In this document: positions 34,198 through 43,825 of the stretch, in pieces | Numbering within the stretch: the first letter of the stretch is position 1 | Layout of the letters: every line of letters begins with the position of its first letter | Made by a program: the position numbers and the translations under genes | Notes under the pieces: model-generated | Database searches by the model: none | The model's input: only the letters and a program-made list of their open reading frames with translations | Told to the model about the DNA's origin: nothing | NCBI RefSeq assembly: GCF_008085905.1 | Contig: NZ_VSFF01000006.1 | Span: 186,001 to 250,000, forward strand | From: Actinomadura syzygii | GTDB taxonomy: Bacteria; Actinomycetota; Actinomycetes; Streptosporangiales; Streptosporangiaceae | Reading direction: 5' to 3' | DNA: 64,000 bases

Positions 34198-35343
34198 GTG
34201 GACGAGACACGGCTGCGGGCTCTCACCCCGACCGTGATCGGTGTCCTCGGCCGCCGCGGAGCGGACTTCGCGGCGGCCGAGGACGCCGTGCAGGAGGCCC
34301 TGGTCGAGGCCGTGCGCGTGTGGCCGGACGACCCGCCGCAGGACCCCAAGGGCTGGCTGATCACCGTGGCCTGGCGCAAGTTCCTCGACGCCGCCCGCGC
34401 CGACGCGGCGCGGCGGCGGCGCGAGGAGCGCGCCGACGCCGAGCCCCCGCCCGGCCCGAGCGACCCCGCCGACGACACGCTCCAGCTGTACTTCCTGTGC
34501 GCGCACCCGTCGCTGACGCCGTCCTCGGCGGTCGCGCTGACGCTGCGCGCGGTCGGCGGGCTGACCACGCGGCAGATCGCGCAGGCGTACCTCGTCCCGG
34601 AAGCGACCATGGCCCAGCGGATCAGCCGGGCGAAGCGGTCGATCTCCGGCGTTCGGCTCAACCGTCCCGGGGACATCGCGACCGTCCTGCGCGTGCTCTA
34701 CCTGATCTTCAACGAGGGCTACTCGGGGGACGTCGACCTCGCCGCCGAGGCGATCCGGCTGACCCGCCGGCTGGCGACCCGGATCGACCACGAGGAGGTC
34801 GCGGGCCTGCTCGCGCTCATGCTGCTCCACCACGCCCGGCGCGCGGCGCGCACGGGGCCGGACGGCAGGCTCGTCCCGCTCGCCGAGCAGGACCGCTGCC
34901 GGTGGGACACCCGCCTGATCGCCGAGGGCGTCGGCATCCTCCAGGCGGCCCTGGCCCGCGACCGCCTGGGCGAGTTCCAGGCCCAGGCCGCCGTCGCCGC
35001 GCTCCACGCCGACGCCCGGACGGCCGAGGAGACGGACTGGGTGCAGATCGTCGAGTGGTACGACGAGCTGCTGCGCCTCACCGACAACCCGGTGGCCCGC
35101 CTCAACCGGGCCGTCGCGGTCGGCGAGGCGGACGGCCCGCGCGCGGGCCTCGCCGCCCTGGCGGAGCTGGACCCCGCGCTCCCCCGCCACACCGCCGCCT
35201 CGGCCTACCTGCACGAACGCGACGGCGACCCGGCGACGGCGGCACGCCTGTACGCCGAGGCCGCCCGCGCGGCGCCCAACCTCCCCGAACGCGACCACCT
35301 GACCCGGCAGGCGGCCCGCCTCAACGCCCGGCCACGCACCTGA
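34198..35343 (+). CDS. ECF sigma factor of the ECF42 group with long helical C-terminal extension
   Basis: 381 residues from GTG 34198. Sigma-2 spans about 1-75 (AAEDAVQEALVEAV, PQDPKGWLITVAWRKFLD). Sigma-4 spans about 95-145 (LTTRQIAQAYLVPEATMAQRISRAKRSI). A roughly 230-residue extension follows with TPR-like helices (VLYLIFNEGYSG, LHHARRAAR, NRAVAVGEADGP). That architecture defines ECF42, where the extension is needed for activity and replaces a classical anti-sigma factor. It is co-transcribed with the DGPF gene, the expected target and partner. The next gene, a DHFR-like reductase, is convergent. Confidence 0.9.
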   Translation: MDETRLRALTPTVIGVLGRRGADFAAAEDAVQEALVEAVRVWPDDPPQDPKGWLITVAWRKFLDAARADAARRRREERADAEPPPGPSDPADDTLQLYFLCAHPSLTPSSAVALTLRAVGGLTTRQIAQAYLVPEATMAQRISRAKRSISGVRLNRPGDIATVLRVLYLIFNEGYSGDVDLAAEAIRLTRRLATRIDHEEVAGLLALMLLHHARRAARTGPDGRLVPLAEQDRCRWDTRLIAEGVGILQAALARDRLGEFQAQAAVAALHADARTAEETDWVQIVEWYDELLRLTDNPVARLNRAVAVGEADGPRAGLAALAELDPALPRHTAASAYLHERDGDPATAARLYAEAARAAPNLPERDHLTRQAARLNARPRT

Positions 35344-35352
35344 ACGGACGCT

Positions 35353-35976
35353 CTAGTTCTCGACGGTCATGTCGCCCGTCTCGGGGGTGCCTTCGGCGAG
35401 CCCGTAGCGCAGGTGCACGATGCCGTTCGGGCTGGCCTCCGGCGGCTGGACGAGCGTGAGGCTGGTCGGCACCTCGCCGCCGTCGAACACCTTCTTGCCG
35501 ACGCCGAGCACGATGGGGTGCAGCCAGAGGTCGAGAACGTCGAAGAGCTTCTCGTGGAGGAGCGTCTGCACCAGGTTGAGGCTGCCGACGACCTTCACCC
35601 GCTCGTGCCGGTCGCGGATCTCCCGGACGGCGGCGGGCAGGTCAGGGCCGAGCTGGCTGGACCCGGCCCACGAGAGGTCGGGCTTGCCGTGCGAGGCGAC
35701 GTACTTGGGGACGCGGTTGAACAGCGTCGCGATGGAGTCGGCCGGCCCGCCCTCCTGGTGCGGCCAGTAGGCGGCGAAGATGTCGTACGTCCGCCGTCCC
35801 AGCAGGAGGGCGTCGGTGCCCTCGTAGGCGGCGCCGACCTGCGCGCCCGTGACCTCGTCGATCAGGGGCGCCTGCCAGCCGCCGAACGGGAACCCGATCG
35901 GGTCCTCGTCGGGCCCGCCGGGCGCCTGCCCGACGAGGTCGAGCGTCGCGAACATCTCGATCTGTATCTGTCCCAT
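35353..35976 (-). CDS. Dihydrofolate reductase-like (RibD C-terminal domain) protein
   Basis: 207 residues from ATG 35976, with GGAG five bases upstream; the in-frame GTG at 35982 overlaps that site. Fold markers: IQIEMFATLDLVGQAPGG, LLLGRRTYDIFAAYWP near 58, and KVVGSLNLVQTLLHEKLFDVLDLWLHPIVLGVGKKVF (about 125-165). These proteins are NADPH-binding reductases of unknown substrate, common beside DGPF, SRPBCC and ECF genes in actinomycetes. Convergent with the ECF42 gene, whose stop is 10 bp away. Confidence 0.85.
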   Translation of the reverse strand: MGQIQIEMFATLDLVGQAPGGPDEDPIGFPFGGWQAPLIDEVTGAQVGAAYEGTDALLLGRRTYDIFAAYWPHQEGGPADSIATLFNRVPKYVASHGKPDLSWAGSSQLGPDLPAAVREIRDRHERVKVVGSLNLVQTLLHEKLFDVLDLWLHPIVLGVGKKVFDGGEVPTSLTLVQPPEASPNGIVHLRYGLAEGTPETGDMTVEN

Positions 35977-36063
35977 ATCCACTCCCGATGCATTTCTTCC
36001 CTGTCGAGAGATGGACTTCCCGGGGCGGCCGGACTCATCGCCGCGCCGCGGAAAAGCGGGCGG

Positions 36064-36831
36064 TCACCAGGTCTGGTCGGTGGGGCGGACGAGCATCTGG
36101 TTGACGGCGACCCGCCGTTCGCGGGTGACGATGTAGCCGATGGCGTCCGCGACGTCCTCCGCGCGGAGCGCCTCGATGCGGGCGATCCGCCTGCGGGCCG
36201 CGTCCCGGGTGACCTCGTTGAGGTGGTTCACCAGCTCGGTGTCGACGCTGCCGGGCTCCACCACGCTGACCCGGACCCGCTCACCGGCCAACTCCTGGCG
36301 GAGCGACTCGGTGAACGCGCCCAGTCCGGACTTCGTCAGCCCGTAGACGCTGCCTCCCGGCCGGGCGACCCGTCCGGCCGCCGAGCCGACGTTCACGAGG
36401 TCCGCGACCTGCCGGGGCGAGGTCGACGCCGCGTAGATCAGGTGCGGGACGGCGGCGTGCGTGATGTGCAGCAGGGCCGCGACGTTGAGGGACACCATCC
36501 GGTCCCACTCCTCGACGGTCGTGTGCAGCGCCGAGCCGAGCAGCATGAGACCCGCGCCGTTGACGAGGACGTCCAGCCGTCCGAGCCGGTCGAGGGTCTC
36601 CTGCACGACCTCCTCGGCGCGTTCGGGCTCGGTGATGTCGGCCTCCACCGCGACGGAGTGGCCCCCCGACTCGGTGATGTCGTTCGCGACCCTGTGCAGG
36701 CGGTCACGGCGGCGGGCGACCAGGGCCACGGCCGCGCCGTCCCGGGCCAGGCGCCGCGCCGTCGCGGCCCCTATCCCGCTGCTGGCGCCGGTGACGAGGG
36801 CGACGGCCCCGTCCAGCGGCTGATCGGCCAT
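36064..36831 (-). CDS. Short-chain dehydrogenase/reductase
   Basis: 255 residues, classical SDR: cofactor motif TGASSGIGAA (residues 14-23), VNGAGL near 90, catalytic Ser in VNVGSAAG near 147 and YGLTKSG (Tyr-x3-Lys) near 163, then VSVVEPGSVDTEL. Start ATG 36831 follows AAGGGGATG. The 189-bp spacer upstream carries a lux-box-sized dyad at 36960-36978. It lies downstream of the LAL genes on the same strand and could be a target. Substrate unknown. Confidence 0.9.
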   Translation of the reverse strand: MADQPLDGAVALVTGASSGIGAATARRLARDGAAVALVARRRDRLHRVANDITESGGHSVAVEADITEPERAEEVVQETLDRLGRLDVLVNGAGLMLLGSALHTTVEEWDRMVSLNVAALLHITHAAVPHLIYAASTSPRQVADLVNVGSAAGRVARPGGSVYGLTKSGLGAFTESLRQELAGERVRVSVVEPGSVDTELVNHLNEVTRDAARRRIARIEALRAEDVADAIGYIVTRERRVAVNQMLVRPTDQTW

Positions 36832-36959
36832 GGGCGGTCATCCCCTTCGCCGGGAGGTGCCCGGCGCCGCGACGGCGTGCCTCGATTCCATGACCTGTGC
36901 CTCCTGCGCTGGACGAAATGCCGACACAGTAAGAGTGGCCCGGACGGTCACCGGGTCGC

Positions 36960-36978
36960 ACCAGGGAGTCACCCTGGT
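36960..36978. promoter_or_regulatory. ACCAGGG/CCCTGGT dyad between SDR and LAL genes
   Basis: ACCAGGG-AGTCA-CCCTGGT is a perfect 19-bp inverted repeat. A further CCAGGGA lies at 36989-36995. Size and symmetry resemble LuxR-type boxes, and two LuxR-type regulators are encoded next door. It could instead help terminate the LAL gene that ends at 37021. Confidence 0.45.
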
Positions 36979-37020
36979 CGACCCGGGACCAGGGACGCCC
37001 CGGGCGGCCCGCCCCGGACG

Positions 37021-39798
37021 TCAGCCGGGCGCGGCGTCGGACTCGCCGCGCGGCAGGGCGTCCGGGAGCTGCCTGCGCGAGCTGATCCCGAGCTTGACGA
37101 AGATCTTCCGGAGGTGCCATTCGACGGTGCGGGGGCTGATGAACAGCCGGGCCCCGACCTCCGGGTTGGACAGGCCGTCCCGCACCAGCAGGGCGATCTG
37201 CCGCTCCTGCGCGGTCAGCTCCTCGCTCACCGCGGTCTCGTTCCGGCGCTTGCGGACGGTCTCGCCGGTGGCGAGCAGCTCCCGCCGGGCGCGCTCGGCG
37301 AACGCCTCCATCCCGATCGAGGTGAACGCCTCGTAGGCGGTGCGGAGGTGGGTGCGCGCCTCGACCCGGCGGCCGCTGCGGCGCAGCCACTCGCCGTACA
37401 GGAGGTGGGCCCGCGCCAGTTCGGGACGCAGCAGCGTCCGGCCGAGCCGCTCGATCGCCTCGCGGTACAGGGCGTCGGCCGTGTCGTCGTCGCTCAGCAG
37501 GGCGCGGCAGCGGGTCAGGATCCCCTGGGCCCAGTCGGTGTCGCAGGGCTCCGCCGCGTCCGTCAGCTCGTCGAGCGCGGCGAGGGCGGCCGCGACGTCC
37601 CCGACCCGCGCCGCCGCCTCGACGAGTTCGGGCAGCGCCCACTGGGAGGAGAGGACGTTGGCGCTCTGGAAGTTGGCCTGGGCCGCCGAGAACGCCCGCT
37701 CATGGTCGGCGAGGCCGTTGTAGAGGAGCGCCGCCGCCCGCTGCGCGGACGCGACGCCGTTCAGCTGGCCGCTCGCGCTCGCCTCCTCGGTCGTCGCGGC
37801 GATCAGCGGCACGGCCTCGGACTGCCTGCCCCGCATCGCCGTCAGCAGCAGCCGCGTGTGCTGCGTCATCGGCACGCCGGTCGCGGCCGTGGCGGCGTCG
37901 GCCTGGGCGACGATCGCCTCCGCCGTGGCGAAGTCGCCGGTCAGCACCACCGGGATCCCCCAGGCGTGCAGGTAGATCGGAAGCTCGGACAGCGCGCCCG
38001 CCGCGCGCACCTCCTCGACGGCCCGCGCGGGCACCTCGGGCATGATCCGGTCCTCCCAGAGGAGCCCGGTCAGGCCGCACGCCGCCCAGCCCCATTTCAG
38101 GACGTCCCGCAGCGGAAGGTCGGTGAGGGCGGCCAGCGCCTCGCGCAGCGTGGGCAGCGCGGCGGCGCGCCCGTCGGTGATGAGCAGCGCGTAGCCGCGG
38201 ATCACGAGGTCGAGGGTGCTCGGCGCGCCCGCCGGCACGGGGAGGTCCCGCATCGCCCGGGAGATGGCGACGAGGCTGTCCCGGTTCGCGGCGCCGAACG
38301 ACGCGCTCCCCCAGGCGACGAGGTAGGTCTCCCGCGCCAGGCCGGGATCGAAGGGCTCCAGCCGCCGCGCGGCCGCGAGCAGCATCGGCGGCGCCTCGTT
38401 GTTGAAGCCGGACGCGAAGGTCACGTGGCTGCGGACGAGGTGCGCCCGCACCCGCTGGAACTCGGCCTGGGCGTCCCGGTCGGCGATGTCGGCGAGTTCC
38501 CTCGCGGCGTCGAGGTCGCCCGCCCAGAGGGCGGCGTCGGCGCCGCCCAGGGCGCGTTCGGCGCGCCGTCCGGCGTCGGCGGTCAGCGCCACGGACCGCT
38601 GCAGGAACGCCGCGGCGGTGGCGAGGCCGCCGCGCGCCCGCGCCCGCTCAGCGGACCGTTCCAACTCGGTGGCGACGATCTCGTCGGGCATGGTCACCGC
38701 GGACGCCAGGTGCCAGGCCCGGCGGTCCGGGTCGGCCTGCGGGTCGGTCACCTCCGCCAGCGCCAGGTGCACCGCCCTGCGGTCCTTCGGCCGCGCCGCC
38801 CCGTACACGGCGGACCGGACGAGCGGGTGCCGGAAGACGACCCGCGCGTCGAACTCGGCGAGGCCGTCCGTCCCGCTGGCCAGCGCCGTCGCCGGGACGA
38901 TCCCGAGCCGCTCGGCGGCGCCCCACACCAGGGCGGGGTCGCCGGTCGGCTCGGCGGCGGCGATCAGCAGCAGCAGCCGGGTCTCCTCGGGCAGCCCCTC
39001 GATCCGGGCGAGGAAGGACTGCTCGATCCGTCCGGGCAGCGTCTCGTCGTGCAGGAGGCCGAACCCGCCCGCCATCTGCGTCACGGTCAGCCCGCGCGGC
39101 AGTTCCAGCAGCGCGAGCGGGTTGCCCTGCGCCTCGGAGACGAACCGCTCGCGGACGTGCCGGTCGAGCAGGGCGTGCGTCACGGAGTCGAGGAGGGCGT
39201 AGGCGTCCGCGTCGCTCAGCCCGGTGACCTCGAGTTCCGGGAGTCCGAGCAGGTCGCGGGGCCGCTGCCGGGTCCCGAACACGAGCGCGACCGACTCGGC
39301 CAGCAGCCGGCGGGCGACGAACCCGAGGACCTGCGCCGAGGCCCGGTCCATCCACTGCGCGTCGTCGACCACGCACAGCAGCGGGCTCTTCTCGGACGCC
39401 GCCGACAGCAGGCTCAGCACCGCCAGCCCGACGAGGAACCGTTCCGGCGGGGGCCCGGCCCGCGTGCCGAACACCGTTTCGAGCGCGTCGCGCTGCGGCG
39501 CGGGAAGGTCGCCCAGCCGGTCGAGCAGCGGCGCGCACAACTGGTGGAGGGTGGCGAAGGCCAGCTCCACCTCGGACTCGACCCCGACCGCGCGCAGCCC
39601 CTGCACGCCCGTCGCGGCGCGCTCCGCGTAGGCCAGCAGCGCCGACTTCCCGACGCCCGGCTCGCCGTGGACGACGAGCACGCGGCTCTGCCCCGTCCGG
39701 ACGGCCGCGATCATCCGGTCGAAGGCGGCGCACTCCGGCCCTCGTCCGAGCAGCCCGACGTTCTCTCCGTGCCCAGCCCCGCCCGTACGTCGGTCCAC
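37021..39798 (-). CDS. LAL-type LuxR regulator (AAA ATPase plus LuxR helix-turn-helix), copy 1
   Basis: 925-residue large ATP-binding LuxR regulator. The N-terminal ATPase has Walker A HGEPGVGKS (44-52), Walker B LLCVVDDAQWMD near 125 and a GLPEETRLLLLIAAAEP segment near 265. A long TPR-like helical middle follows, then the C-terminal LuxR helix-turn-helix (about 860-920: LTAQERQIALLVRDGLSNPEVGARLFISPRTVEWHLRKIF). GTG 39798 is the start; no strong ribosome site is seen. Such regulators often govern secondary metabolism. A homologue of exactly the same length lies 84 bp upstream. Confidence 0.92.
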   Translation of the reverse strand: MDRRTGGAGHGENVGLLGRGPECAAFDRMIAAVRTGQSRVLVVHGEPGVGKSALLAYAERAATGVQGLRAVGVESEVELAFATLHQLCAPLLDRLGDLPAPQRDALETVFGTRAGPPPERFLVGLAVLSLLSAASEKSPLLCVVDDAQWMDRASAQVLGFVARRLLAESVALVFGTRQRPRDLLGLPELEVTGLSDADAYALLDSVTHALLDRHVRERFVSEAQGNPLALLELPRGLTVTQMAGGFGLLHDETLPGRIEQSFLARIEGLPEETRLLLLIAAAEPTGDPALVWGAAERLGIVPATALASGTDGLAEFDARVVFRHPLVRSAVYGAARPKDRRAVHLALAEVTDPQADPDRRAWHLASAVTMPDEIVATELERSAERARARGGLATAAAFLQRSVALTADAGRRAERALGGADAALWAGDLDAARELADIADRDAQAEFQRVRAHLVRSHVTFASGFNNEAPPMLLAAARRLEPFDPGLARETYLVAWGSASFGAANRDSLVAISRAMRDLPVPAGAPSTLDLVIRGYALLITDGRAAALPTLREALAALTDLPLRDVLKWGWAACGLTGLLWEDRIMPEVPARAVEEVRAAGALSELPIYLHAWGIPVVLTGDFATAEAIVAQADAATAATGVPMTQHTRLLLTAMRGRQSEAVPLIAATTEEASASGQLNGVASAQRAAALLYNGLADHERAFSAAQANFQSANVLSSQWALPELVEAAARVGDVAAALAALDELTDAAEPCDTDWAQGILTRCRALLSDDDTADALYREAIERLGRTLLRPELARAHLLYGEWLRRSGRRVEARTHLRTAYEAFTSIGMEAFAERARRELLATGETVRKRRNETAVSEELTAQERQIALLVRDGLSNPEVGARLFISPRTVEWHLRKIFVKLGISSRRQLPDALPRGESDAAPG

Positions 39799-39882
39799 CG
39801 AAACCCGCCTTACCGCGGACGATTGCCGTTACGGGGGGTAATTATGCCGGGAACGGCTCCGAAGTGCGCGTTCGGCCACCGG

Positions 39883-42660
39883 TCACCGCGCGGTGAGGGC
39901 GTGGTCGCTGGGCGGGAGGGCGTCCCGCAGCTGCTTGCGGGACGTGATCGACAGCTTCGCGAAGACCTTGCGCAGATGCCATTCGACCGTCCGCGGGCTG
40001 AGGAAGAGGCGGGTGCCGACCTCCGGGTTCGACAGACCGTCACGGACGAGCAGCGCGATCTGCCGCTCCTGCGGCGTCAGCTCCTCGCCGGACTCGGCCT
40101 CGACCGTGCGCTTGCGGATGCTCTCGCCTGTCGCGAGCAGCTCGCGGTGGGCGCGCTCGGCGAACGCCTCCATCCCGATCGACGCGAACATCTCGTAGGC
40201 GGTCTTGAGCTGGGTCCGGGCCTCGACCCGCTGGCGGTCGCGGCGCAGCCACTCGCCGTACAGCAGATGGGCCCGCGCGAGCTCCGGGCGCAGTTCCGTG
40301 CGGCCGAGCCGCTCGATCGCCTCGCGGTAGAGGTCCTCGGCCTTGGCCTCGTCGCTCAGCAGGGCCCGGGAACGGGCGAGCACGCCGAGCGCCCAGTCGG
40401 TGCCGGACGGCAGCGCCGCGTCGGCGAGATCGTCGAGCGCGGAGCGCGCGGCGGCGTCGTCCCCGGCCCGCACCGCCGCCTCGACCAGTTCGGGCAGCGC
40501 CCAGACCGACACCCACAGCTCCGCCATCCGGGTGCAGACCTTGGCGGCGGCGAGCGCCTGCTCGTAGCGGCCGAGCCCGTTGTAGAGGACGGCGGCCGCC
40601 CACTGCGCGACCGTGACGCCCATGAGCTGGCCGCCCGCGCCCGCCTCCTCGATGGTGGCGGCGATCAGCGCCTCGGCCTCGTCCGTCCGGCCGCGCAGGG
40701 CGCTCAGCCGCAGCTCGACGTGCGGGGCGATGGGCACGCCGGTCGCGGCCGACACGTCCTCGATCTCCGCGACGATCGAGTCGGCGGCGGCGAAGTCGCC
40801 CGTCCAGGAGACCGCGATGCCGAGCGAGGTCAGGGAGAACGGGAGCTCGGTCAGGGCGCCGGCGGCACGCGCGCCCTCGACGACCCGGCCGACCAGGACG
40901 CGCATGGCCTCGTCGTCCCAGACGGCGGCGCTGACGGCGTTGGCCACCCAGCCCCATTTCGAGACCTCGCCCACCGGGAGGCCGGCGAGCGCGGCCAGCG
41001 CCCGCCGCAGCACCGGGACGGCGGCGGCGCGGCTCTCGGTGACGAGCAGCGCGTAGCCGTCCAGGACGAGGTCGAGGGCGTGCGGGGTCCGGTCCGGAGG
41101 GGGCAGCTCCCGCACCGCGGTGGAGATCGCCATCAGGCTGTCGGAGTGCGCGGCGATCAGCGCGGCCGTCCCCCAGGCGATCAGGTAGGTCTCGCGGGCC
41201 AGGTCCATGTCGAAGGGCTCCAGCCGCCGCGCGGCGTCCAGCAGCAGCGGCGGCGCCTCCTGGTTGAGGCCGCCCGCGAACGTGACGCGGCTCCGGACGA
41301 GCCGCGCCCGGACGCGCTGGAACTCGTTCCGCGCGGCCCGCGCCGCGATGTCGGCGTACCGGCCGGCGGCTTCGAGGTCACCGGCCTGGAGGGTGGCGTC
41401 GGCCGCCGCGACGGCCCGGTCGGCGCGCCGCGACGCGTCGACGGTCAGGGCCACGCAGCGCTGCCGGAACGCCGCCGCCGCGGCCAGCCCGCCGCGCGCC
41501 CGCGCCCGGTCGGCGGACTTCTCCAGCTCCGCCGCGACGGACTCGTCCGGGGCGGGTGCCGCGGACGCGAGGTGCCAGGCGCGCCGGTCCGGGTCGACGT
41601 CCGGGTCGGTCACCTCCGCGAGCGCCAGGTGAACCGTCCGGCGGTCCTCCTCCGCCGCCGACCGGTACACCGCCGACCGGACGAGGGGATGCCGGAACGT
41701 CACGCGGGCGCCGAGCGACAGCCATTCGCGCGTGCCGTCCGCGAGGGCCTCCGCCGGGGTCACGCCGAGCCGCGCGGCGGCGGCCCACACGAGGGCCGGG
41801 TCGCCGACGGGTTCGGCGGCGGCGATCAGCAGCAGCGTCCTCGTCTGCTCGGGGAGGGCGGCGATCCGGGCGAGGAAGCTCTGCTCGATGCGTCCCGGGA
41901 GCGCGTCCGCGCGCAGGAGCCCGAAGCCGCCCGCCATCTGGGTCACGGTCAGCCCGCGCGGCAGTTCCAGGAGGGCGAGGGGGTTGCCCTTGGTCTCGCT
42001 GACGATCCGGTCGCGGACGTGCTGGTCGAGACGGCCGTAGGTGACCGAGTCCAGCAGGGTGTGCGCGTCGGCGTCCCGGAGGCCGGTCAGTTCCAGTTCG
42101 GGGAGGCCGAGCAGGTCCCGCGAGCGTTCTCGGGCGCCGAAGATCAGCACGACCGACTCGGCGAGCAGCCGCCGTGCCACGAAGCCGAGGACCTGCAACG
42201 ACGCCTGGTCCACCCATTGCGCGTCGTCGACGGCGCAGAGCAGCGGACGCCGCTCGGACGCGTCCGACAGGAGGCTGAGCACCGCGAGCCCGACCAGGAA
42301 CCGCTCCGGGGGCGCTCCCGACCGCAGGCCGAACACCGTCTCCAGCGCGGCGCGCTGCGGGTCGGGGAGCCGTTCGAGGCGGTCCAGCAGCGGCGCGCAC
42401 AGCTGGTGCAGCGTCGCGAACGGCAGCTCCATCTCCGACTCGACGCCGACCGCGCGGAGCACGTGCATGTTCTCCGCCGCGTTCTCGGCGTATTCGATCA
42501 GCGCCGACTTTCCCACTCCCGCGATGCCGTGCACGACGAGGACACGGCTCTCCCCCGTGTCGACCGCCGCGAGCATCCGGTCGATCTCGGCGCACTCCGG
42601 TCCCCGCCCGAGCAGCGCGACGTGCTCGCCGTGCCCCGCGCCCTGTCTACGCTCCGCCAC
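39883..42660 (-). CDS. LAL-type LuxR regulator (AAA ATPase plus LuxR helix-turn-helix), copy 2
   Basis: 925 residues, same architecture and length as the following copy: Walker A HGIAGVGKS (44-52), Walker B LLCAVDDAQWVD, and helix-turn-helix LTPQERQIALLVRDGLSNPEVGTRLFLSPRTVEWHLRKVF at the end. Long stretches are identical between copies (HQLCAPLLDRL, PRGLTVTQMAGGFGLL), with divergence concentrated in the middle helical region. The middle would bind the ligand or partner, so the two probably sense different inputs while reading similar DNA. GTG 42660 is the start. They probably arose by tandem duplication. Confidence 0.92.
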   Translation of the reverse strand: MAERRQGAGHGEHVALLGRGPECAEIDRMLAAVDTGESRVLVVHGIAGVGKSALIEYAENAAENMHVLRAVGVESEMELPFATLHQLCAPLLDRLERLPDPQRAALETVFGLRSGAPPERFLVGLAVLSLLSDASERRPLLCAVDDAQWVDQASLQVLGFVARRLLAESVVLIFGARERSRDLLGLPELELTGLRDADAHTLLDSVTYGRLDQHVRDRIVSETKGNPLALLELPRGLTVTQMAGGFGLLRADALPGRIEQSFLARIAALPEQTRTLLLIAAAEPVGDPALVWAAAARLGVTPAEALADGTREWLSLGARVTFRHPLVRSAVYRSAAEEDRRTVHLALAEVTDPDVDPDRRAWHLASAAPAPDESVAAELEKSADRARARGGLAAAAAFRQRCVALTVDASRRADRAVAAADATLQAGDLEAAGRYADIAARAARNEFQRVRARLVRSRVTFAGGLNQEAPPLLLDAARRLEPFDMDLARETYLIAWGTAALIAAHSDSLMAISTAVRELPPPDRTPHALDLVLDGYALLVTESRAAAVPVLRRALAALAGLPVGEVSKWGWVANAVSAAVWDDEAMRVLVGRVVEGARAAGALTELPFSLTSLGIAVSWTGDFAAADSIVAEIEDVSAATGVPIAPHVELRLSALRGRTDEAEALIAATIEEAGAGGQLMGVTVAQWAAAVLYNGLGRYEQALAAAKVCTRMAELWVSVWALPELVEAAVRAGDDAAARSALDDLADAALPSGTDWALGVLARSRALLSDEAKAEDLYREAIERLGRTELRPELARAHLLYGEWLRRDRQRVEARTQLKTAYEMFASIGMEAFAERAHRELLATGESIRKRTVEAESGEELTPQERQIALLVRDGLSNPEVGTRLFLSPRTVEWHLRKVFAKLSITSRKQLRDALPPSDHALTAR

Positions 42661-42760
42661 CGCAACCGCCTCCGCCGCGCCCGCTCCCGCCGCACGTGCC
42701 CATTCTGTCCCGTCGCCCAGCTAGGACAGGGTAGGCGGACATTCTGTGACACGGGCCCTG

Positions 42761-42794
42761 GGTCCGCCCGGCGGTGCGCACCGCCGGGCGGACC
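42761..42794 (-). terminator. 34-bp near-continuous palindrome after the esterase gene
   Basis: GGTCCGCCCGGCGGTG (42761-42776) and CACCGCCGGGCGGACC (42779-42794) pair perfectly around CG, 35 bp past the esterase stop on the minus strand and 101 bp upstream of LAL copy 2. It is most likely the esterase terminator that insulates the LAL gene. Confidence 0.7.
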
Positions 42795-42828
42795 GGTTCA
42801 GCGGACGATCACGGCGCGTGCCGGACGG

Positions 42829-43791
42829 TCATCGGCTCCCCTTCCCGGCGCCCAGGCCGATCTTGAGCGCCATGACGGCCTGCGCGGTCGCGGCCCGGAC
42901 TGCGCGGGTCTCGCGGAGGGGGTTGAGCATCATGAAGTCGTGCAGGGTGTTGTTGTAGCGGACGCTGGTGGTGGGCACCCCGGCCTCGGTGAGACGGCGG
43001 GCGTACTCCTCGCCTTCGTCGCGCAGCACATCGTTCTCGTCGACGATGACGAAGGCGGGCGGGAGGTCGGCCAGATCCTCCAGGCTGGCGCGCAGCGGTG
43101 AGGCGGTGATCTCGGCGCGCTGGGCGGGGTCGGTGGTGTAGGCGTCCCAGAACCACGCCATCGCCTTGGCCGTCAGGTACGGGCCGTCGGCGAACTCGCG
43201 GTAGCTGGCGGTGTCCTGCCCCGCGTCGGTGACCGGGTAGTACATCGACTGGTGGACGAACCGCACGTCACCGCGCCGCTTGGCCATGATCGCCAGCGCG
43301 GCGGTCATGTTCCCGCCTACCGAGTCCCCGGCGACGGCCATGCGGGTGACGTCCAGGCCCCCGGCGGCGCCGTGCTCGGTGATCCACCGGGCGGCGGCGT
43401 AGCCCTGCTCGATCGCCACCGGGTAGCGGGCCTCGGGCGAACGGTCGTACTCCACGAACGCCACCGCCGCATGGACGCCCACCGCCAACTCACGCACCAG
43501 CCGGTCGTGCGTGCCCGCGTTACCGAGCACCCACCCACCGCCGTGCATGTACAGCACGACCGGCAGCCCGTTCTCCGCGCCGACCGGCTTGACGACGCGG
43601 ACGCGCACGTCGCCGACCTCGGCGGGCACGGTGATCCACTTCTCGTCGATCTCGGGCAGGTCGACCGGGGCGGCCTGCAGATCGTCCAGGACCTTGCGGG
43701 CGCCCTCCGTCCCCAACTCGTACAGGAACGGCGGCTTGGACGTGGCGTCCGCGAGTTCCTGCGCCGCCGTTTCGAGAATGTGGTGACTCAT
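42829..43791 (-). CDS. Alpha/beta hydrolase of the hormone-sensitive lipase family
   Basis: 320 residues. The oxyanion motif HGGGW is near 84 and the nucleophile elbow GDSVGG near 155. The late Asp lies in FVIVDENDVLRDEGEEYA near 255 and the His in NNTLHDFMML near 286, completing the Ser-Asp-His triad. Probably a cytoplasmic esterase for short-chain esters. ATG 43791 follows AAAGGGG. No signal peptide. It sits between the STAS gene and the LAL pair on the same strand; a functional link is not evident. Confidence 0.9.
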   Translation of the reverse strand: MSHHILETAAQELADATSKPPFLYELGTEGARKVLDDLQAAPVDLPEIDEKWITVPAEVGDVRVRVVKPVGAENGLPVVLYMHGGGWVLGNAGTHDRLVRELAVGVHAAVAFVEYDRSPEARYPVAIEQGYAAARWITEHGAAGGLDVTRMAVAGDSVGGNMTAALAIMAKRRGDVRFVHQSMYYPVTDAGQDTASYREFADGPYLTAKAMAWFWDAYTTDPAQRAEITASPLRASLEDLADLPPAFVIVDENDVLRDEGEEYARRLTEAGVPTTSVRYNNTLHDFMMLNPLRETRAVRAATAQAVMALKIGLGAGKGSR

Positions 43792-43825
43792 CTGTGTTCC
43801 CCTTTCGGAAACTGTCGGTTTCTCA

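Noticed and set aside
35413..43101. A 2562-codon open frame on the plus strand
   Set aside because: It runs antisense through the DHFR-like, SDR, two LAL and esterase genes. It is the stop-free antisense frame expected at about 70% GC; its product is Arg/Gly/Glu/Asp-rich with no domain.
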